Assembly: GCF_018408855.1 (NCBI RefSeq)
Contig: NZ_AP024327.1
Coordinates: forward strand, 62,001-126,000
Direction of reading: 5' to 3'
DNA: 64,000 nucleotides
Origin: Caballeronia sp. NK8
GTDB taxonomy: Bacteria; Pseudomonadota; Gammaproteobacteria; Burkholderiales; Burkholderiaceae
Shown: piece after piece, positions 1 to 8,783 of the stretch
Numbering within the stretch: position 1 is the stretch's first letter
Layout: every line of letters begins with the position of its first letter
Program-made: the position numbers and the translations under genes
Notes under the pieces: generated by a model
What the model was told of the DNA's origin: nothing
The model's input: the letters and a program-made list of their open reading frames with translations, nothing else
Databases searched by the model: none

Positions 1-281
1 TCGAGCCTCTGCATCGCGCGAGGTTCGGTGATTCGACCAAACTTCTTCAGCGCCGGAATCACACGCGCACCGAACCTCCTGAAAGCCTCCTCGTTCGGGT
101 AAAGAATTCGTACCGTCTGTCCGATCAGCACGTCGCCGTCCGCGCGAAACATATTCCGGAATTGCAGGTTGCAGGCGGATATCGTGCGCTGACGCGTGAC
201 CATGAGGGCAACCGGGACGTCCTCGAAAACCTGCTGATAATCGATCGGCCCGATGCCGGGCGCAGTTGGTGTTGTCCGCAA
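1..281 (-). CDS. PAS-domain protein, likely transcriptional regulator (C-terminus outside window)
   Basis: Only the N-terminal 93 or so residues are present; the gene runs off the left edge. I place the start at a TTG (281) because a strong GAGGAGG Shine-Dalgarno sits 6-7 bases upstream; no ATG in this frame fits better. The visible part reads as a PAS sensor fold: residues around FEDVPVALMVT, then CNLQFRNMFR and a GQTVRILYPNEEAF segment, typical of small-molecule or redox-sensing PAS modules. Proteins with this opening often end in a LuxR-type helix-turn-helix, but that part is not visible, so DNA binding is an inference. It is divergent from the hydrolase gene at 399 and could control it. 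Confidence 0.6.
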   Translation of the reverse strand, partial: MRTTPTAPGIGPIDYQQVFEDVPVALMVTRQRTISACNLQFRNMFRADGDVLIGQTVRILYPNEEAFRRFGARVIPALKKFGRITEPRAMQRL

Positions 282-398
282 TGCGGCCTCCTCGCTGTAG
301 GGTGATTCCGTACGTAATCGATACGTATTGGTGTAAGTATCCTGCACTCGTAGACTCTTAAGTGCAATGACTTTCAACCTGTTGACTTGGAGGAAGAA

Positions 399-1019
399 AT
401 GGACGACTACAAGAATCGCTCGTATGGAGCCGTCGGGATTGGTATGAAGGGGAAGATCGGAATCGTCGTCGTGGATTATCAACTCGCGTTCACCGATCCG
501 AAATATCCGCTCGGCGGAGCGCCGCTCGTCATGCGCGGGCTTGAAAATACGGCGCGTCTGCTCAAGATCGCCCGGGCGCACAACGTACCTGTCGCGACCT
601 GTTTCACCGCCTATAAATGCGAGCGCGACATGCCGTACTGGAAGGTGGCCGCGGTTCGCGATCAGTTCAGACTGGACCATCCAAGTTCGGCTCTGGACCC
701 GCTGATTTACGACGAAAACTACGACGTCGTGGTCTGCAAGTCCGGGCCGTCGATATTCTTCCAGACGCCAGTCGTCCCGTATTTCATTAAGGAGGGCGTA
801 GAGACTATTATCGTCACTGGCTGCAACACGAGCGGATGTATCCGTGCATCCACCATCGACAGTTTCCAGTGGGGTTTCCGTACGGTCGTTCCTGAAGACT
901 GTGTCGGCGATATCGAAGAAGGACCGCACCGCGACAACCTGCGCGATGTGGCCCGGCGATACGCAGATGTGTCGAGCGCCGACGAAGTGATCGCGTATAT
1001 CAAGCAATCGACGAGCTAA
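399..1019 (+). CDS. isochorismatase-family cysteine hydrolase (N-carbamoylsarcosine amidohydrolase-like)
   Basis: A 206-residue cytoplasmic amidohydrolase of the isochorismatase fold. The Asp-Lys-Cys triad is visible: Asp26 in VVVDYQLAF, Lys114 in VVCKSGPS and a Cys in GCNTSGCIRAS, with Cys147 aligning to the nucleophile of N-carbamoylsarcosine amidase. The later segment DCVGDIEEGPH also fits that branch, which includes maleamate amidase. The true substrate is unknown but should be an amide or carbamoyl compound releasing ammonia. I chose ATG 399 over the in-frame TTG at 387 because a GGAGGAAG Shine-Dalgarno lies just upstream of the ATG. A transporter and a second hydrolase follow on the same strand, suggesting one catabolic unit. 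Confidence 0.85.
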   Translation: MDDYKNRSYGAVGIGMKGKIGIVVVDYQLAFTDPKYPLGGAPLVMRGLENTARLLKIARAHNVPVATCFTAYKCERDMPYWKVAAVRDQFRLDHPSSALDPLIYDENYDVVVCKSGPSIFFQTPVVPYFIKEGVETIIVTGCNTSGCIRASTIDSFQWGFRTVVPEDCVGDIEEGPHRDNLRDVARRYADVSSADEVIAYIKQSTS

Positions 1020-1047
1020 CCGCTTGCGTCGCTCCGCTTATCGACCT

Positions 1048-1085
1048 GATCGCGAACGCTGCGGAGTGACCGCGGCGTTCCGATC
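1048..1085. terminator. imperfect hairpin after the first hydrolase gene
   Basis: GATCGCGAACGC and GCGTTCCGATC pair with one bulged base around a GC-rich loop about 30 bases after the hydrolase stop codon. There is no T-tract, so intrinsic termination is uncertain; it may instead stabilise the transcript end. Confidence 0.35.
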
Positions 1086-1231
1086 GGGGAATGCGGAAGC
1101 AGTGAAGCGCATGGTTTCACCCTCTTGATCGGCTCGGCGTCGTGCTGCGCCGCACCCTACCCAAACCATGTCTACTTTCGTCGCGAGCGATCCGGTGGCG
1201 GCGCGCGGTCGACATACTCACGGAGGCTCCC

Positions 1232-2563
1232 ATGAATCAAGCCCGCGCCGTCGACGTACCCGAAAGGGACGAAGTCGAACTTGGTATGAAGAAGATTGCC
1301 ATTGCGAGCGTCATAGGCACGACGGTCGAATGGTACGACCTGTTCGTGTTCGCGACCGCATCAGCGCTCGTGTTCAATAAGGTTTTCTTTCCAGGCTTCG
1401 TCCCGCTCGTCGGCACCTTGCTCGCGTTCGGCACATTCGCCTCTGCGTATCTGGCACGTATTGCGGGCGCTGCATTGTTCGGCCATTTCGGCGATCGGCG
1501 GGGACGCAAGTCGATGTTGCTGGTGTCACTGATGATGATGGGACTCGCCACGTTTTGCATCGGGCTGTTGCCGGATTATGGGGCGATTGGTGTCTGGGCG
1601 CCGCTGATGCTGCTGACGCTTCGCGTCGTGCAGGGGCTTGCGCTTGGCGGAGAATGGGGCGGCGCGGTGCTGATGGCAGTGGAGCACGCGCCCGCGAATC
1701 GGCGTGGCCTTTATGGATCATGGGTGCAGATCGGTGTGCCTGCCGGCACGTTGATCGCCAATCTTGCTTTCCTGTTGAGCGACGCGCTGTTGCCCAGCGG
1801 AGCCATGGTCGCCTGGGGCTGGCGCATTCCTTTCCTGCTCAGCGCCTTGCTGGTCCTCGTCGGCCTTTACGTGCGCCTGAACACATCCGAAACGCCGTCG
1901 TTTCAGAGGACCAAAAACGCCGGCGAACAGGTAAAGGTGCCGTTGTTCGAATTGCTGGGGAAACACTGGAAACTGGTGCTCCTCGGAGGAGTCGCCACCA
2001 TGTCGACCGGCACGTCGTTCAATCTTATCGTCGCGTTCGGACTGACGTATGGAACACAGACACTCGGCTTTTCGCGCAGTGCGATGCTGACGATCGCGCT
2101 CATATCATGCGCGCTCTGCATCCTGATGTTGCCCGCATTCGGACGACTCTCCGATGTGATCGGCCGTAAGCCAGTGATCGTTGGCGGTATTGCGGCCGAG
2201 GCATTGCTGGCTTTTCCGCTCTTCTGGCTGCTCGACACCCACGAGTTCTCGTTTGCGCTTCTCGGTTACCTGCTGATGATGACTGCCTTTGCCGCGAACT
2301 ATGGACCGATTGCAACGTTTCTGGCCGAGCTGTTCGGCACCCGGATTCGCTATTCGGGGCTGTCGGTCAGTTACATGCTCTCCGGTCTGTTGGGCAGCGC
2401 GGTGACGCCCATTGTCACGACAGCGCTACTCTCGGCAACGGGGAAGGGCTCATCGATAGCCTGGTTCATGGTGGGATCCGCGGTCATTTCGGCTTCCGCG
2501 TTGCTGTTGCTGATAGAGACCCGCCGTCGAGATCTGACGACGGCGACCCTGCGTGGATGGTAG
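1232..2563 (+). CDS. MFS transporter, metabolite:H+ symporter (MHS) family
   Basis: A 443-residue inner-membrane protein with about 12 hydrophobic segments. The N-terminal motif VIGTTVEWYDLFVFATAS and the loop motif GHFGDRRGRKS (between helices 2 and 3) mark the MHS branch, which imports organic acids, betaines and similar small metabolites with protons. The repeated loop GRLSDVIGRKP begins the second half. ATG 1232 was chosen because GGAGG lies 6 bases upstream, rather than the longer in-frame extension to 1142. Placed between two cysteine hydrolases, it probably imports the compound they degrade; that substrate link is an inference. Confidence 0.88.
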   Translation: MNQARAVDVPERDEVELGMKKIAIASVIGTTVEWYDLFVFATASALVFNKVFFPGFVPLVGTLLAFGTFASAYLARIAGAALFGHFGDRRGRKSMLLVSLMMMGLATFCIGLLPDYGAIGVWAPLMLLTLRVVQGLALGGEWGGAVLMAVEHAPANRRGLYGSWVQIGVPAGTLIANLAFLLSDALLPSGAMVAWGWRIPFLLSALLVLVGLYVRLNTSETPSFQRTKNAGEQVKVPLFELLGKHWKLVLLGGVATMSTGTSFNLIVAFGLTYGTQTLGFSRSAMLTIALISCALCILMLPAFGRLSDVIGRKPVIVGGIAAEALLAFPLFWLLDTHEFSFALLGYLLMMTAFAANYGPIATFLAELFGTRIRYSGLSVSYMLSGLLGSAVTPIVTTALLSATGKGSSIAWFMVGSAVISASALLLLIETRRRDLTTATLRGW

Positions 2564-2636
2564 CTCGACTATGCGTCAGGGCGGCCGATACCTTTAGAAG
2601 TCAGTCGCGTTCGCCCCACTATGAAGCTTCGAAAAC

Positions 2637-2815
2637 CTTCAGGCCGCCGTTCAGCAACCCGGCGTCACGATCTACGTGACTTACGCAGGCGAACCTGGCG
2701 TTTGTTTCGATCGCGTGGCTTACGTCGATCATCATCTGCCGCTCGTAAGGGGGCAGATGCAGGGTATCTGCAGCGAAACACGGCAGAAGAAAGCTCTGAT
2801 GACCTTATCTGATCA
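2637..2815 (+). pseudogene. EthD-family protein remnant
   Basis: An in-frame stretch with no proper start (a TGA is immediately upstream of residue 1) reads as the N-terminal part of an EthD/ferredoxin-like monooxygenase-accessory protein: GVTIYVTYAGEPGVCFDRVAY followed by VDHHLPLVRGQ, matching the family pattern of an opening strand, a FD-x-x-Y segment and an H-x-PLV turn. Family similarity stops after about 45 residues and the reading frame drifts into unrelated sequence. EthD proteins are about 100 residues, so this is less than half a gene. Its neighbours are hydrolases and a transporter, where an EthD partner would be expected. Confidence 0.55.
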
Positions 2816-3064
2816 GACAATAACGGTAGTGTCAGGAGCAAAGTGGTCGACTAGACTTATGTTTCAACCGGCTACGCATCCGCAGCAAGCGTCCCAGCCG
2901 GCTGCACGCGGTCGCCCCGCGCGTGGAGTTGAGTCGGGCGCTTATTGTCGGCGATGTGAACTGATCGATTGCCTTTGGAGCGCTCTTGCCTGTTCGCGCT
3001 GGCGGCCCGGAGCACGTGAACGACTTCTTACGCTGCCCTTTATCTCTTGTGAAAAGGCCTTGTG
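2816..3064. other. intergenic stretch without recognisable gene
   Basis: Open frames exist here but none has a convincing Shine-Dalgarno, codon bias or family motif. The last 15 bases hold the ribosome binding site (AAAAGG) of the next hydrolase. I see no repeat or clear promoter. Confidence 0.5.
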
Positions 3065-3712
3065 ATGAATTTCGATCAAAGCGATACGGCGGTGGTCTTC
3101 ATCGACCCGCAGAACGATGTCCTGAGCCCGTCCGGGAAAAACTGGGGGGCGGTAGGTGCGAGCGTCACGGAGAACAAAACGGTTGAAAACATGCTGAGAA
3201 TATTTGCAGCGGCGAAATCAGCAGATTTCAATGTTTTCATATCGCCCCATTACTTCTTTCCGACCGATCGTGCGTGGAAGTTCAATGGTCCGCTGGAGGC
3301 GGACGAGTTTTCAACCGGTACGTTCTCACGCGAGGGCCCTTTGAACCTGCTGGGTTTTCAAGGATCCGGCGCGGACTGGCTTGAGGAATTCAAGCCCTAC
3401 ATCGATGATGGCCGCACCGTCATCGCGAGTCCCCACAAGGTTTTCGGGCCGCAGACCAACGACCTTGTACTGCAATTGCGCAAACGCTACGTGCGAAAGG
3501 TGATCCTCGGCGGCATGCTTGCCAACATGTGTGTCGAGGCTCATCTGCGGGATTTACTCGAACAGGGTTTCGAGGTCTATGTCGTAGCCGACGCGACCGC
3601 CGGACCTCGCCATCCCGTTTGGGGAGATGGCTATAAAGCCGCAATGATCAACTACGCATTTCTCGCGCACGCCGTGGTTTCCACTGACGAGGTCGTCGCG
3701 ACGATGGGTTGA
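3065..3712 (+). CDS. isochorismatase-family cysteine hydrolase
   Basis: A 215-residue cytoplasmic hydrolase of the isochorismatase fold, distant from the one at 399. The triad is Asp14 ([11 protein letters not shown]), Lys125 ([12 protein letters not shown]) and Cys156 ([12 protein letters not shown]), followed by the family's conserved [11 protein letters not shown] strand. It should cleave an amide or an enol-ether-like bond; the substrate is not predictable from sequence. ATG 3065 is preferred to the overlapping GTG at 3062, with AAAAGG upstream. It comes after the EthD remnant and before an alpha/beta hydrolase on the same strand, with less than 100 bases between genes, so all three may share a transcript. 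Confidence 0.85.
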   Translation: MNFDQSDTAVVFIDPQNDVLSPSGKNWGAVGASVTENKTVENMLRIFAAAKSADFNVFISPHYFFPTDRAWKFNGPLEADEFSTGTFSREGPLNLLGFQGSGADWLEEFKPYIDDGRTVIASPHKVFGPQTNDLVLQLRKRYVRKVILGGMLANMCVEAHLRDLLEQGFEVYVVADATAGPRHPVWGDGYKAAMINYAFLAHAVVSTDEVVATMG

Positions 3713-3800
3713 GCTTTTGACTGTCGGCGTCCAGATCTTCGATCTCACAAGTCTTTTGGTTCCGAGTCGCGGGTCACCTATTAGCCCATGGAGCATCGTT

Positions 3801-4748
3801 ATGAACAGTGTCGCTTCGAGTGCTACATCTGCTGTCAACCTCTCAAAGACCGCCTTCCCTGTCACACATCACCGAACGGCGGAAATCGAAGGACTAAAGA
3901 TTTTTTACCGGGAGGCCGGGCCGCCGGACGCGCCTGTGGTTCTCCTATTGCATGGCTTTCCGACGTCGTCGCACATGTTCAGGCACCTGATTCCTGCGCT
4001 CGCCGACCGTTACCATGTGATTGCGCCGGATTATCCCGGCTATGGTCAAAGCGACATGCCGGATCACACGGAGTTTGCATACACGTTCGACCGATTCAGC
4101 GAACTGGTAGGCGGCCTTCTCGATCAACTCGGCGTTAGCCGCTACGCAATGTATGTCATGGACTACGGTGCGCCTGTCGGCTGGCGACTTGCACTGAAGC
4201 ATCCGGACCGCGTGACAGGCTTTATCGTCCAGAACGGGAATGCATACGACGAAGGCCTCAAGGCGTTCTGGGACCCTATCAAAACCTATTGGGCCGACGG
4301 CTCGGATGCAAGCCGAAAAGCGTTGCTGTCGCTACTCACTATCGAGACGACTATCTTTCAATATACCGACGGTGTATCCGATCGCAGCCGTATATCGCCG
4401 GACAACTGGGTCCACGATCAAGCATTGCTCGATCGCCCGGGCAACAATGATATCCAGCTCGACCTGTTCTATGACTATGGAACCAATCTGCCTCTATACC
4501 CGCGAGTGCAGGCGTACTTCCGGGAGTTCAAACCTCCGATGCTGATCGTGTGGGGCAAGAACGACTTCATCTTCCCGGCGGACGGTGCGTATCCGTACAA
4601 AAACGATCTGCCGGACGTCGAGACCCATTTGCTTGATACGGGTCATTTTGCGCTGGAGGACAAGGCAGATGAGATGGTGCCGCTGATACGTGATTTCCTT
4701 GCGCGAAACGTGGATTCGACATCTCGGTCTAGTAACACGGCAATATGA
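3801..4748 (+). CDS. alpha/beta hydrolase (epoxide hydrolase/haloalkane dehalogenase-like)
   Basis: A 315-residue alpha/beta-hydrolase-fold enzyme. The oxyanion motif [10 protein letters not shown] (about residue 51), a nucleophile elbow reading VMDYGAPVG with Asp121 at the catalytic site, Asp255 in WGKNDFIFP and His282 in DTGHFALED make a complete Asp-Asp-His triad. An Asp nucleophile points to the epoxide hydrolase/dehalogenase side of the family rather than to Ser esterases. ATG 3801 with GGAG upstream is preferred to the longer frame from 3717. It ends the plus-strand hydrolase series; the enzyme after it is on the other strand. Confidence 0.82.
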   Translation: MNSVASSATSAVNLSKTAFPVTHHRTAEIEGLKIFYREAGPPDAPVVLLLHGFPTSSHMFRHLIPALADRYHVIAPDYPGYGQSDMPDHTEFAYTFDRFSELVGGLLDQLGVSRYAMYVMDYGAPVGWRLALKHPDRVTGFIVQNGNAYDEGLKAFWDPIKTYWADGSDASRKALLSLLTIETTIFQYTDGVSDRSRISPDNWVHDQALLDRPGNNDIQLDLFYDYGTNLPLYPRVQAYFREFKPPMLIVWGKNDFIFPADGAYPYKNDLPDVETHLLDTGHFALEDKADEMVPLIRDFLARNVDSTSRSSNTAI

Positions 4749-4854
4749 GTCTCAGTCAGGCTATCCACTTGTGGCTGCACCGGTCAGCTCCGCGGATTTC
4801 GTCGACGTACCGCATTTCGGCAGAGAAGCGGTCTTCTCGGCGCTGCAAGCTGAC

Positions 4855-5397
4855 CTACTTTGAATAGGTCGTGAACACGAAATCTGCGCTAGCTGGCAAT
4901 TTCGCGTGGCAAGCAAAGCAGCTATTGACAATCTTCAAACTCGGATTGGCCTTACCGTTCTCGAACTGCCCGTAACCCCATCCGCCCGTATTCGCGTAAC
5001 GCCTGGAGTCCTTTACCTCGATCTGAACATTGGTTGGCGCTCCAGCGACGAATGACTGTTCACGGCCGAAAATCGCGTTGTTCCGTTCTGACGATACATA
5101 TTCGTAGGCGAGCCGCACGATGATGGAACCGTCTGGAAAGGGCAACGTCCCTTCCTTGAGGGCTTTCATTGCGATGTCGTTTCCGAGAATGCCGCGGATA
5201 TCATTGTTGTTGCCCGCTTCATGCGCCACGCTGATGAATTGCCAATCGCGGTAGCCTGCGGGAAGGGTCACGCCGAACACCGGCGAGGCCCGTCCGTCTG
5301 ATGCCGACGACGTGCTTTCTTCTGCCGCGGTCGATAGAGAAATCGAACCGGAGAGCGACGTCGATATCAGTGCCAGCACGATAAGTTTGCGAGTCAT
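4855..5397 (-). CDS. cytochrome P460 family protein
   Basis: A 180-residue exported c-type haem protein. A signal peptide occupies roughly residues 1-25 (TRKLIVLALISTSLSGS core). The body matches the cytochrome P460 domain: PAGYRDWQFISVAHE near residues 46-60, a FPDGSIIVRLAYE strand and the haem attachment site Cys160-Phe-Ala-Cys163-His164 near the C-terminus. Classical P460 oxidises hydroxylamine and needs a Lys crosslink; many members of the family are of unknown function, and no nitrification genes are nearby, so hydroxylamine oxidation should not be assumed. The gene lies 139 bases downstream of a flavin oxidoreductase on the same strand. Confidence 0.85.
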   Translation of the reverse strand: MTRKLIVLALISTSLSGSISLSTAAEESTSSASDGRASPVFGVTLPAGYRDWQFISVAHEAGNNNDIRGILGNDIAMKALKEGTLPFPDGSIIVRLAYEYVSSERNNAIFGREQSFVAGAPTNVQIEVKDSRRYANTGGWGYGQFENGKANPSLKIVNSCFACHAKLPASADFVFTTYSK

Positions 5398-5536
5398 CTG
5401 AAGAGCCTCCGAATCGAATGCGCATCGCGCGAGCCTGATTTCAAGCTAGTTCTGCGACTTATCTTTGTCAAGGCTAGAGCGCGGCGCGCGGCAAGGCCCG
5501 CGCGTCGGCGGTTTGCACACCGAGCCCTTCGCACCA

Positions 5537-6898
5537 TCAATCGACCTTGCGCGGCGGCACCGTGGCGAGCAGGATGTTGAGGCCTTCGGATATTAACGGG
5601 TGTGAAATGATCGCGTCGCGCACCGCCGTGTAAGGCAGGTTGCCAAGCATGGCCATCTGCACCGCTGTGACGACATCGCCCGCGTTCGTGCCCAGCATCG
5701 TAAAGCCGAGAATGCGGTCTGAATGCGCGTCGATCAGGATCTTCATGAAGCCGCTTGTGGCGCCATTCGTGCGGGCGCGCGGTATCGCCGTCATCGGCAG
5801 TTTGGCGACGCGCACTGCGATACCCTGTGCTTTTGCTTCCGCTTCATTCAGGCCGATCCGGCCGAGTTCCGGCTCGATAAAGAGCGCGTACGGAACGACC
5901 CTTCCGGTTGTCGTCTTCGAGCCGCCGGCAAGTTGCGACTTCAGCACGCGATAGTCATCGAACGAAGCGTGCGTGAACATGGGTGTACCGGCCACTTCGC
6001 CGATCGCCCACGTGTTGTGTGCCGTGGTGGCGAGTCGCTCGTCCACCTTGATGAATCCGCGCGCATCGACCTCCACGCCGGCTGCATCGAGACCGAGCGT
6101 TTTGGTGACCGGTATGCGTCCGGCCGCGGCGAGTATGTGGCTGCCGGATACCTTGTCGCCGTTATCGAGCTCGATCTCCACGGCTTGCCCCGACGTGCCG
6201 GTCACCTTGAGCGGTCTCACGCCTACACGAACGTCGATGCCTTCTTCCTTCAGCGAGGCTTCGATCAGCGACGTGACGTCCTCGTCCTCCCGCATCGCAA
6301 CGCGCGGTGCTTCCTGAATCAGCGTAACCGGGGCGCCGAGCCGACGAAACGCCTGCGCCATTTCCAGGCCGATATAACCACCACCTATTACGATCAGATG
6401 CTCCGGTGTCGCATCGAGTTGCAGCGCTTCGACGTGCGTCAACGGTCCAGCCGCCCGCAAACCCGGGACATCCGGAATGGCAGCGGTCGTACCGGTGTTG
6501 ATGAACACATGTTCGCCTTCCAGCTGTCGCGCCGAACCATCGTTCATCTGGACATGAATGCGTCGTGGGCCAATGAAATGTCCCGTGCCCAACAGCAAAT
6601 CGAAACCCGAGTCGACGAAGGCTTTCATGTTGATATCGACCATGCCTTCGACGACTGCCCGTACGTTACGCCTGACCTGCGCCATGTCGGCTTTGGCCGT
6701 TTTGCTGACATGTGCTACCCGCGCCTGCTGGATCAGCGTCTTGGTCGGAATACATGCGACATTGATACACGAGCCGCCAATCATCCCGCGTTCGATCAGC
6801 GCAACCTGCCGACCCGCGTTGGCCAGTTCCATGGCAAGCGTCTTGCCGCCTTTTCCGCCACCGAGGAAAACATACTCATAGTGCTCGACGTTCGGCAT
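5537..6898 (-). CDS. FAD-dependent pyridine nucleotide-disulfide oxidoreductase (mercuric/dihydrolipoyl reductase-like)
   Basis: A 453-residue class I flavoprotein disulfide reductase. The FAD site is FLGGGKGGKTLAME (residues 11-24), the redox disulfide Cys44-x4-Cys49 sits in GGSCINVACIPTK, the NAD(P) site is VIGGGYIGLEMAQ, and a dimerisation domain carrying the HPLISEG segment ends the protein. This is the full family length. It lacks the N-terminal metal-binding domain and C-terminal Cys pair of mercuric reductases, and no lipoyl-enzyme genes are near, so a general thiol- or quinone-linked reductase role is more likely. It is transcribed towards the P460 gene and may be co-transcribed with it. 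Confidence 0.85.
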   Translation of the reverse strand: MPNVEHYEYVFLGGGKGGKTLAMELANAGRQVALIERGMIGGSCINVACIPTKTLIQQARVAHVSKTAKADMAQVRRNVRAVVEGMVDINMKAFVDSGFDLLLGTGHFIGPRRIHVQMNDGSARQLEGEHVFINTGTTAAIPDVPGLRAAGPLTHVEALQLDATPEHLIVIGGGYIGLEMAQAFRRLGAPVTLIQEAPRVAMREDEDVTSLIEASLKEEGIDVRVGVRPLKVTGTSGQAVEIELDNGDKVSGSHILAAAGRIPVTKTLGLDAAGVEVDARGFIKVDERLATTAHNTWAIGEVAGTPMFTHASFDDYRVLKSQLAGGSKTTTGRVVPYALFIEPELGRIGLNEAEAKAQGIAVRVAKLPMTAIPRARTNGATSGFMKILIDAHSDRILGFTMLGTNAGDVVTAVQMAMLGNLPYTAVRDAIISHPLISEGLNILLATVPPRKVD

Positions 6899-7182
6899 TT
6901 GAGCCTCCTGTGTGCTATCGACTGAGTTTGCAGCGTCGGCGCCCGCTGTGGCGACTGCGACGACCGCTGATGAATCAAGTCTAGCGGCGGCGAACTCGAA
7001 AGCACATGCTCGATCGGCTCACAAACAGGCTTGAGCGGCTCAACGCCTTCGTCTGGCAGGACTATGGACAGGGTGGGCGGATTGGCTCATTCGAAGTGGC
7101 ACGTGCATTGGAAGCGGCTAACGCAGCACAAGGCCGAAGAAAGCGAAACGTCGGGAGAGCAAATGCCCTCCTGACCCGAGCC
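6899..7182. other. intergenic region upstream of the disulfide oxidoreductase
   Basis: These 284 bases separate two minus-strand genes and should hold the oxidoreductase promoter. Overlapping open frames show no Shine-Dalgarno or motif. Nothing else was recognised. Confidence 0.4.
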
Positions 7183-7944
7183 TCAATCGGTGGTGCTCTT
7201 GAGAACGTCGACCGCCGCGGCGCACGCTCCACGCAACTGCTCGCGCATCAGCTCGTCAACTTGCGGCGAACGTGCGACGATTGCATCGCGGATCTTCTTC
7301 GCCATGTCGAACGATGCGCGCATCCGCCCGCCGCGCGCCATCGCGATGCGCCGAAGGCGTCGCACGGGACCGATCAGCGCGGCATGGTTCTCCTGCAAAG
7401 TGCGATTGTCGGCGATCGTCATGACGATCGCGTAGTACCGGTCGAGCGCGTCGACATAAGCGGCGGAGTCGTCGATGTCTACGCTCGCCTGCATCGCCGC
7501 GATCACGTCGTCGAGCTGCGCCGTACCCAATGGCGTGATCCGTTCAGACGCTAGCTGCACTGCCAGGCATTCGAGCGCCGCACGCACCGTGTAGATTTCC
7601 TCGACATCGCGTAAGGTCACCGTTCGCACGAATGCCCCGACGCGGGGCACGATATTCACCAGACCCTCTCGTTCGAGCTGTGCGAACGCTTCACGCATCG
7701 GCGTTCGGCTGACGTTCAGTTGTTTGGCGACCTGGACCTCGGACAGTCGGCTTCCAGGCCTCAACACACCTTCCACGATCGCCTCGCGCAACGAGGGAAT
7801 GACCACGCCATCGCTCAGCGAATCTCCAGAAGCGTCCACCGCACGCAGCCGCGCGTGATGGCGCTCCGCGATGCCTTCCAGCGTCGGCGTGACCGCAGCG
7901 GCATGGTTTGTCACGCGTTTGCGAACAGTTTTTGCAGCAGGCAT
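7183..7944 (-). CDS. GntR-family transcriptional regulator, FCD subfamily
   Basis: A 253-residue repressor type. After a 40-residue N-terminal extension the winged helix-turn-helix reads LREAIVEGVLRPGSRLSEVQ and LNVSRTPMREAFAQLEREGL, followed by the all-helical FCD effector domain (VEEIYTVRAALECLAVQLASE). FCD domains bind carboxylate metabolites, often through a metal. ATG 7944 is chosen because GAGGTG lies 5 bases upstream; a longer frame starts at 7992. It is divergent from the enoyl-CoA hydratase/transporter/aldehyde dehydrogenase operon, and a perfect palindrome lies between them, so it most likely represses that operon and itself until a pathway acid appears. Confidence 0.88.
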   Translation of the reverse strand: MPAAKTVRKRVTNHAAAVTPTLEGIAERHHARLRAVDASGDSLSDGVVIPSLREAIVEGVLRPGSRLSEVQVAKQLNVSRTPMREAFAQLEREGLVNIVPRVGAFVRTVTLRDVEEIYTVRAALECLAVQLASERITPLGTAQLDDVIAAMQASVDIDDSAAYVDALDRYYAIVMTIADNRTLQENHAALIGPVRRLRRIAMARGGRMRASFDMAKKIRDAIVARSPQVDELMREQLRGACAAAVDVLKSTTD

Positions 7945-7971
7945 TGACACCTCGGTGATTATTTGAATACG

Positions 7972-7981
7972 CTGTATACAG
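7972..7981. promoter_or_regulatory. palindrome CTGTATACAG, candidate operator of the adjacent GntR regulator
   Basis: A perfect 10-base palindrome in the 57-base gap between the GntR gene and the enoyl-CoA hydratase gene, flanked by further ATAC/GTAT half-sites. FCD-type regulators commonly bind short AT-centred palindromes of this kind next to their own gene. Confidence 0.5.
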
Positions 7982-8001
7982 ATTATACACACGGAGACGT
8001 C

Positions 8002-8733
8002 ATGGATCGAAATCTTCTGCCGGAGCCGGTTCTGATCGACAGGGCAGACGGCGTGCTGACCTTTACGCTGAATCGACCTGAGTGCGGCAACGAGATTTCG
8101 GCCTCCATGTTCGAGGCCATGTCCGCCGCGCTGCGCGCCGAAGCGCAGGACCCGATGGCGCGTGTGCTGCGAGTCCGCGCTGCGGGTGACGCGTTCTGCG
8201 TCGGTCGCGAGCGTGCGGGCGTGGATGCGGTGTCGATTCGCAGGGAAGTCGCGCGTCTCATCGAGATGAAGCGGCTCGTGCGCAACACCTCGCTCATCTC
8301 AATTGCGCAGGTGCAGGGCGATGCCATGGGTTTTGGTCTTGGCCTCGCGATGTTGTGCGATTTCACACTGGTCGCGTCGAACGCGACGCTTGCGTTTCCC
8401 GAGATGCGCAAAGGTCTCCCGCCCGCCGCGATCATGGCATACGCGGGGAACTACGCGTTGCCGAAGGCGCTGTTCCCGATGGTGCTGTTTGGCGACGCGA
8501 TCACACCCGACGAAGCCTTGCGCGCAGGACTCATCACGCGTATCTGCAACCTCGACGTGTTGCAAACGAACGCAGACGAACTGACGCACCGCATCCTCGC
8601 ACTTGATGAGACCGGCGCGCGTCAGTGCAAGGCGTTCTTTCAAGCCGCGCAGGAAAGCAGCGTCGAAGAGAACTTTCGCGCTGCAACCGACATGCTCACG
8701 GTCAGTTCGTTACGGCTGATGCAAGGTCGCTGA
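8002..8733 (+). CDS. enoyl-CoA hydratase/isomerase family protein
   Basis: A 243-residue crotonase-fold enzyme acting on acyl-CoA thioesters. The first oxyanion-hole segment is AFCVGRERAG (about residues 67-76) and the second is QGDAMGFGLGLAMLCDF, followed by ASNATLAFPEMRKGLPP with the expected second acidic residue. The exact reaction (hydration, isomerisation or lyase cleavage) cannot be read from the motifs. ATG 8002 has GGAG 7 bases upstream. It is the first gene of a plus-strand operon with an MFS transporter and an aldehyde dehydrogenase. A CoA-linked aromatic side-chain pathway, where a hydratase-lyase releases an aldehyde, would fit, but no CoA ligase is present here. Confidence 0.83.
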   Translation: MDRNLLPEPVLIDRADGVLTFTLNRPECGNEISASMFEAMSAALRAEAQDPMARVLRVRAAGDAFCVGRERAGVDAVSIRREVARLIEMKRLVRNTSLISIAQVQGDAMGFGLGLAMLCDFTLVASNATLAFPEMRKGLPPAAIMAYAGNYALPKALFPMVLFGDAITPDEALRAGLITRICNLDVLQTNADELTHRILALDETGARQCKAFFQAAQESSVEENFRAATDMLTVSSLRLMQGR

Positions 8734-8783
8734 GCCCTTACGATCAGACAACCCAAGCACGAGACGGCAAGGAGGAGACAACC

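Noticed and set aside
1142..1231. N-terminal extension of the first MHS transporter
   Set aside because: No ribosome site and basic, non-family residues; the ATG at 1232 has GGAGG at the right distance.
4855..5397. Hydroxylamine oxidation by the cytochrome P460 protein
   Set aside because: The family is broad, the crosslinking Lys cannot be confirmed, and no related nitrogen genes are nearby.
5723..6925. Long plus-strand open frame of 400 codons opposite the flavin disulfide oxidoreductase
   Set aside because: Arg/His-rich composition with no family pattern; it is the antisense shadow of a gene with clear cofactor motifs.
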